Assembly: GCA_017435025.1 (NCBI GenBank)
Contig: JAFSFU010000007.1
Location: 1-10,073, forward strand
DNA: 10,073 nt
Direction of reading: 5' to 3'
From: Lachnospiraceae bacterium
GTDB taxonomy: Bacteria; Bacillota_A; Clostridia; Lachnospirales; Lachnospiraceae
Part shown: one piece after another, positions 7,106-10,073 of the stretch
How positions within the stretch are numbered: position 1 is the first letter of the stretch
Layout of the letters: each line of letters opens with the position of its first letter
The notes under the pieces: generated by a model
Databases searched by the model: none
Told to the model about the DNA's origin: nothing
What the model saw: the letters and a program-made list of their open reading frames with translations, nothing else
Position numbers and translations under genes: made by a program

Positions 7106-8449
7106 CTAACGATCCAGCTCTACGTATTCCGGAACGTCTTCAGCCTTCATACCGTCAATTGCCAGCGCTTTTGCCTTGAAGCTTTCATAATCCATACCTT
7201 CCGGGAATACCGGATCAATGTTTGCCTCGATAAACTCAACGAAGTCACGAGCGCCACAGTTGTTGAAGTATGTCAGATCCACATAATCTTCAACGTTAAC
7301 AGTATTGATGTCATCACGGATTCCGTAATGAACCATGGTATCCAGCTGGTTGCGCATGTAATCCAGATTCAGATCCCAACGAATGGTACGACCTTCGTTG
7401 ACGAACTTTCTCCAGTAAGTCATGATAGAAACTTCAACCGGAACATTGTAGTATGCGGAGAAGATCTCAGCTGCATAGTACGGATGCTCGTACATGAACT
7501 GGATGCAAAGAGTATGAGCAAGAAGCATACGCTCTGCAAGAGCCGGATGTGCCTCTGCGAACTCATAGTTCATAGCAACCTTACAGCATGTACCATGTCC
7601 TAATTCACCGCCACGGTCTGTATTCTGACGAGCAATGATCTTACCAACGCCTGTATACTCAGCCATGGAGCCCCACGGGTCACAGCAGTTGTAACCGTCC
7701 AGATCGCCTGCTGCAAGAGCCAGATACTCATCTGCATCGCCCATGGTATAAGTCTCATACATGGTGCTGTCTAACGGAATATCCAGTTCTTCACAGTACT
7801 CTGCCCAGTTAAGACTGGTTGTCTCCGGATCCGTACCGACAGAGATCTTTTTACCTACAAGATCCTGCGGAGTCTCGATCGCATTGCTTACTACCAGATA
7901 CTCGGAACCACCTGTGTGGTTTTCAGCTGCGATAAACAGCGGAACATTCTTCTGTACGGCACTCAGGCTGGTTGTCCAACCACAGTATGCCATATCCATC
8001 TGACCGGCACTCATAGCCTCCGGAACGTTACCATTACCTGTAACGGAAACCTTTAAGCCCAGGCCCTCGAAAATACCCGTGTATTCGCCTACACTGGCAG
8101 CAGCCATATGGTCACAGTTGTAGTAACCAAGGTTGACTGTATAGTTTTTATCCTCATCGCTGAGTTCCGGAAGATCTTTGTAATCCTCCAGCATTTCCGC
8201 TACGATCTCCTCGATGGATCTCGGACCATTGCTGTACGGAGTAATGGATTCCGGATCTACGTCAGAAGAGGGCTCATCTACGGATGCGACCTCTGTTTCA
8301 GCAGGGGATGCATCAGCAGCAACACTCTCTTTTGCTGCAGCTGTGGTGTCAGCCGGAGCAGCTTCTTCTGTTTTGCTACCGCAGGCAGACAGTGTTGTCA
8401 GCATCAGAATTGCCGAAAGTAGCATGGCAATTGTTCTTTTGAATTTCAT
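7106..8449 (-). CDS. saoX: Cys-rich ABC substrate-binding lipoprotein SaoX
   Basis: A 447-aa extracytoplasmic lipoprotein with a basic start, a hydrophobic core and lipobox LSAC with lipidated C23. An Ala/Glu/Asp/Ser-rich linker follows (about 24-75). The binding domain (about 103-435) is of the SsuA/TauA/NMT1 type, with family-like blocks EYTGIFEGLGLKV, EAMSAGQMDMAY, ETPQDLVGKKISV and EFAEAHPALAERML. It is unusual in holding nine further cysteines, two of them adjacent pairs: C255-C256 in YNCCDPWG, near the expected ligand cleft, and C288-C289 in GTCCKVAM. C112 (YNCDHM) and C156 (AYCGW) lie in other cleft loops. This suggests binding of a thiophilic metal or organometal rather than a sulfonate. 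The ribosome site GGGAGG is strong. It follows the upstream permease by 101 nt. The SaoX name is from memory of the sao gene set. Confidence 0.85.
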   Translation of the reverse strand: MKFKRTIAMLLSAILMLTTLSACGSKTEEAAPADTTAAAKESVAADASPAETEVASVDEPSSDVDPESITPYSNGPRSIEEIVAEMLEDYKDLPELSDEDKNYTVNLGYYNCDHMAAASVGEYTGIFEGLGLKVSVTGNGNVPEAMSAGQMDMAYCGWTTSLSAVQKNVPLFIAAENHTGGSEYLVVSNAIETPQDLVGKKISVGTDPETTSLNWAEYCEELDIPLDSTMYETYTMGDADEYLALAAGDLDGYNCCDPWGSMAEYTGVGKIIARQNTDRGGELGHGTCCKVAMNYEFAEAHPALAERMLLAHTLCIQFMYEHPYYAAEIFSAYYNVPVEVSIMTYWRKFVNEGRTIRWDLNLDYMRNQLDTMVHYGIRDDINTVNVEDYVDLTYFNNCGARDFVEFIEANIDPVFPEGMDYESFKAKALAIDGMKAEDVPEYVELDR

Positions 8450-8515
8450 TTTAGAAATCCTCCCTTCTTATGTGTCTCACCATAACCGCTTATTACCATC
8501 ACAGTTACGTTTTAT

Positions 8516-8549
8516 TTTTTCATATTGACAGTGAAATCAATATGGAAAA
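8516..8549. repeat. intergenic stem-loop between the first permease and saoX
   Basis: CATATTGA (8521-8528) and TCAATATG (8537-8544) pair perfectly around an 8-nt loop. Beyond one mismatch the flanking T and A runs add five more A-T pairs. On neither strand is the stem followed by a T-run, so it is not a classical terminator. It begins within a few bases of the permease UGA stop. Possible roles are mRNA processing or stability that sets different levels for saoX, or an operator. Confidence 0.6.
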
Positions 8550-8550
8550 A

Positions 8551-9546
8551 TCACTTTTGATCGCGGATACCGTATCCGCACAAAATCAATAACAAAGCTG
8601 TACAAGGAACTCTGGCAGGCAACCATGTTCGAACACTGAATCGATTGGCCAAAGATGTCCATATTTCCGCATTTTCCAGACTAAACTGCGGAACAAAACC
8701 GGGCGCGATCAACACTTGAATCGCCAGATACATAACCACGCCGCACAGCAGCATAGTCCCTCCATATAAAAAAGCAGCCTTTTTCCCTAATGTTCCATAT
8801 AATACAGCCAGTTCAGGTACGTTGGTCGCTATACCAAACATAATAAACAGCAGAACACCGCCCGGCATCAAACCGGCCGCAACCAAAGATGCGATCATGG
8901 AAATATCATCCGGGATACAGACATGTCGCAAAGTACCCAATAATGTCACCTCCACAGCTGACATTGCTCCCGGATTCATCAGCATTTCCTGTCCGACAAT
9001 CAACGGACCCATCGATACCAGGAAAGCTTCAATCCCAGCTCCGACAACCAGCCAAACAGCAATTTTTGAAGCAAAAAAAACGGATGCTTTTAAGGATTCT
9101 TCCGCCGAACAATCCACCGTCTCATATAATTTTTTAGTTTCGAAATTTAGAAATTTGTGGGCGAATGCCCCAGTTAACCACGCGCTACTTATCGCAGAAA
9201 CTACATAAAAACCTGTAAGCAGCGGTCCCATATACGCATAAGAATACAGAACAGCTGCCGGACTCAATAAAGTCGCTGCACTCAAAAAACCCAATGCACA
9301 CTCTATGCCCCAGCCGGCCTTAAAAAGAGTTATTACAAGAGGAATTACACTAAAATTACACATCGGCAGCATTGCTCCGCCGATGACCGAAAAAAATAGA
9401 GCTTTGTAACCACGTTGTTCCAACAACGTCCTTGGCAACAAAACTCTCAAAAAACTACCTATTACCAAACCCAGAATACTCCACCAGCCAATGGTCAGCA
9501 GTATATCCCACACTTGGCATATCCAGTTATAAAACAAATCCATCAT
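8551..9546 (-). CDS. second UPF0718/DUF318-type permease heading the cassette
   Basis: Integral membrane protein of 331 aa with about eight hydrophobic segments. It is a divergent relative of SaoE with the same layout. The first-half motif is AMLPMCNFSVIPL (58-70), in place of the PICSCGTIPL of SaoE. The second half has HVCIPDD (C210) and IATNVPELAVLYGTLGKKAA, matching CATNIAELISIRKMIGKRAV of SaoE in pattern. Only one cysteine (C63) remains in the first motif. By family it is a transporter of a metal, metalloid or small thiophilic species; cargo and direction are unknown. ATG 9546 and ATG 9543 are both possible, with only a weak GGGA ribosome site. The gene is the first after the leader, and 101 nt separate it from saoX. 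It is not part of the sao set as I remember it. Confidence 0.83.
   Translation of the reverse strand: MMDLFYNWICQVWDILLTIGWWSILGLVIGSFLRVLLPRTLLEQRGYKALFFSVIGGAMLPMCNFSVIPLVITLFKAGWGIECALGFLSAATLLSPAAVLYSYAYMGPLLTGFYVVSAISSAWLTGAFAHKFLNFETKKLYETVDCSAEESLKASVFFASKIAVWLVVGAGIEAFLVSMGPLIVGQEMLMNPGAMSAVEVTLLGTLRHVCIPDDISMIASLVAAGLMPGGVLLFIMFGIATNVPELAVLYGTLGKKAAFLYGGTMLLCGVVMYLAIQVLIAPGFVPQFSLENAEIWTSLANRFSVRTWLPARVPCTALLLILCGYGIRDQK
8563..8579. repeat. short perfect palindrome at the 3' end of the first permease gene
   Basis: GCGGATAC (8563-8570) and GTATCCGC (8572-8579) are exact reverse complements around one base, only 9 bp before the UGA stop. One such 8-bp pair is expected by chance in a window of this size, so it is noted mainly because the longer stem-loop lies on the other side of the same stop codon. 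Confidence 0.45.
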
Positions 9547-9714
9547 AAATGTATCGTCCCGAAAGTCTGTTTCATTCGGATATTTCTAAACAATATCTTA
9601 ACCACCTACAGTATACATAAGTTTTTCCAATATTTGAAATTGTTTATATCAATACATTTATTTCAGGCTATTTGTTTTTTCAATAGATCAATTTCCGTGT
9701 TACATCAGATATGT
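9547..9714. other. gene-free leader region upstream of the transport cassette
   Basis: This AT-rich stretch lies between the rpsI terminator and the first permease. I see no convincing coding frame, tRNA or riboswitch architecture in it. It holds the only promoter-like signals available to the nine-gene run and one near-perfect short palindrome (9624-9639). Confidence 0.6.
9610..9638 (-). promoter_or_regulatory. candidate promoter of the transport cassette
   Basis: On the minus strand a -10 box TATACT (9610-9615, 5 of 6) lies 17 nt downstream of a weak -35 TTCAAA (9633-9638, 4 of 6). The start codon at 9546 is 63 nt downstream of the -10. The -35 overlaps a 16-bp imperfect palindrome (TTTC-n-AATATT-n-GAAA), which could be an operator. 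Both calls are tentative in such AT-rich DNA. Confidence 0.35.
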
Positions 9715-9744
9715 AAAAAATCCCAGGAAGATAACTTCCTGTGA
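9715..9744 (-). terminator. intrinsic terminator after rpsI
   Basis: On the minus strand CAGGAAG and CTTCCTG pair perfectly around a TTAT loop. The stem can extend past one A-G mismatch with two more pairs, and an ATTTTTT tail follows. It lies 46 nt after the rpsI stop and separates the ribosomal protein operon from the transport genes. Confidence 0.85.
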
Positions 9745-9790
9745 TTGAATAATCTCTTTGCGCACAAACTCCTTGCACACCAAGCAAATC

Positions 9791-10073
9791 TTAACGCTTG
9801 GAGAACTGCGGAGCGCGACGAGCACCTTTGAGACCCGGTTTCTTTCTTTCTTTCATTCTCGGATCTCTTGTTAAGAAACCAGCTTTCTTAAGGATCGGAC
9901 GGTACTCAGCATCAGCGTGAAGCAGAGCTCTGGAGATACCGTGTCTGATAGCACCAGCCTGACCTGTTGTACCACCACCGTGAACGTTTACAAGAACGTC
10001 GAACTTGTCAAGTGTCTCTGTAGCTACGAGCGGCTGACGAACTGTAACTTTTAATGTCTCAAGACCAAAGTAC
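9791..10073 (-). CDS. rpsI: 30S ribosomal protein S9, 3' part only
   Basis: Component of the small ribosomal subunit whose C-terminal tail reaches into the decoding region near the P-site tRNA. The last 93 codons and the TAA stop are present; about 35-40 N-terminal residues lie beyond the right edge, given a usual length of about 130. The core [20 protein letters not shown] and the C-terminal sequence KARR/GARR-type stretch followed by PQFSKR are diagnostic, and the terminal SKR is intact. In most bacteria rplM lies immediately upstream, which would fall outside this window. A terminator follows, so the transport cassette is not an extension of the ribosomal operon unless by read-through. Confidence 0.97.
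   Translation of the reverse strand, partial: YFGLETLKVTVRQPLVATETLDKFDVLVNVHGGGTTGQAGAIRHGISRALLHADAEYRPILKKAGFLTRDPRMKERKKPGLKGARRAPQFSKR

Noticed and set aside
6656..7603. Long plus-strand open frame (315 codons) opposite saoB and saoX
   Set aside because: It lies fully antisense to two well-supported genes, shows no recognisable domain, and its composition is that of a complementary-frame shadow. The other plus-strand frames in the window are rejected for the same reason.
4760..8449. Plain taurine, sulfonate or nitrate ABC importer
   Set aside because: SaoA and SaoP alone would fit, but the cysteine-rich binding proteins and the SaoT/E/C/D neighbours are not found with such importers.
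8510..8553. Selenocysteine read-through of the UGA ending the first permease
   Set aside because: The hairpin loop starts with UU rather than the G expected in a bacterial SECIS, and the loop is only about 14 nt after the UGA. Read-through would add just eleven residues (FFHIDFTVNMKK-like) before a stop, with no partner Cys.
9412..9429. Palindrome ACGTTGTT / AACAACGT in the first permease gene
   Set aside because: Eight-bp arms with a short centre are expected about once per 10 kb; no flanking feature gives it meaning.
1..10073. CRISPR arrays, insertion sequences, tRNAs or integrase sites
   Set aside because: No spaced direct repeats, transposase-like frames, tRNA cloverleaf or attachment-type repeats were seen by eye; short or degenerate ones could be missed.

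Overview
The window looks like chromosome of a Gram-positive gut-type anaerobe, most likely a Lachnospiraceae-like member of the Clostridia. Grounds: a Firmicutes-style ribosomal protein S9 C-terminus, strong GGAGG-type Shine-Dalgarno sites, moderate GC, a lipobox-type binding protein and an amylomaltase-type MalQ. The family-level placement is inference. Every gene I can support lies on the minus strand, so the biological order runs from the right end of the window to the left.

In transcription order: the 3' part of rpsI (9791-10073) is followed by a good intrinsic terminator (about 9715-9744) and a gene-free leader of about 170 nt (9547-9714). Then comes a tightly packed run of nine genes: a UPF0718/DUF318-type permease (8551-9546); a Cys-rich SsuA/TauA-like lipoprotein (saoX); a second, membrane-anchored binding-protein-like subunit (saoB); an ABC permease (saoP); an ABC ATPase (saoA); a tiny thioredoxin-like protein (saoT); a CSCG-motif permease (saoE); a membrane-anchored protein ending in Cys-Cys (saoC); and a DsrE-like protein (saoD). 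A long hairpin terminator (2424-2467) closes the run. Beyond it lie a stand-alone Lon-type AAA+ ATPase without a protease domain (1283-2353) and the 5' part of malQ (1-1216), each with its own candidate promoter.

The eight genes from saoX to saoD match, in content and in their peculiar cysteine motifs, what I recall as the SAO (proposed selenocysteine-assisted organometal transport) gene set of anaerobic Firmicutes. The name and proposed role are recalled, not looked up. In this copy every candidate selenocysteine position reads as Cys (TGC/TGT), so it appears to be a selenium-independent version. Adjacent cysteine pairs recur in five neighbouring proteins (SaoX, SaoB, SaoT, SaoC, SaoD) and a CSC motif occurs in SaoE. 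This points to soft-metal or organometal thiol chemistry rather than ordinary sulfonate uptake. A plausible working model is that SaoX/SaoB capture a thiophilic compound, SaoP/SaoA move it, SaoT/SaoC/SaoD pass it along or reduce it, and SaoE (perhaps with the second permease) exports a product.

Points beyond the known set are the second permease at the head of the run, the protease-less Lon ATPase beside it, and a perfect 29-nt palindrome inside the signal-anchor region of saoB. Hairpins on both sides of the UGA stop of the first permease are also unexplained.
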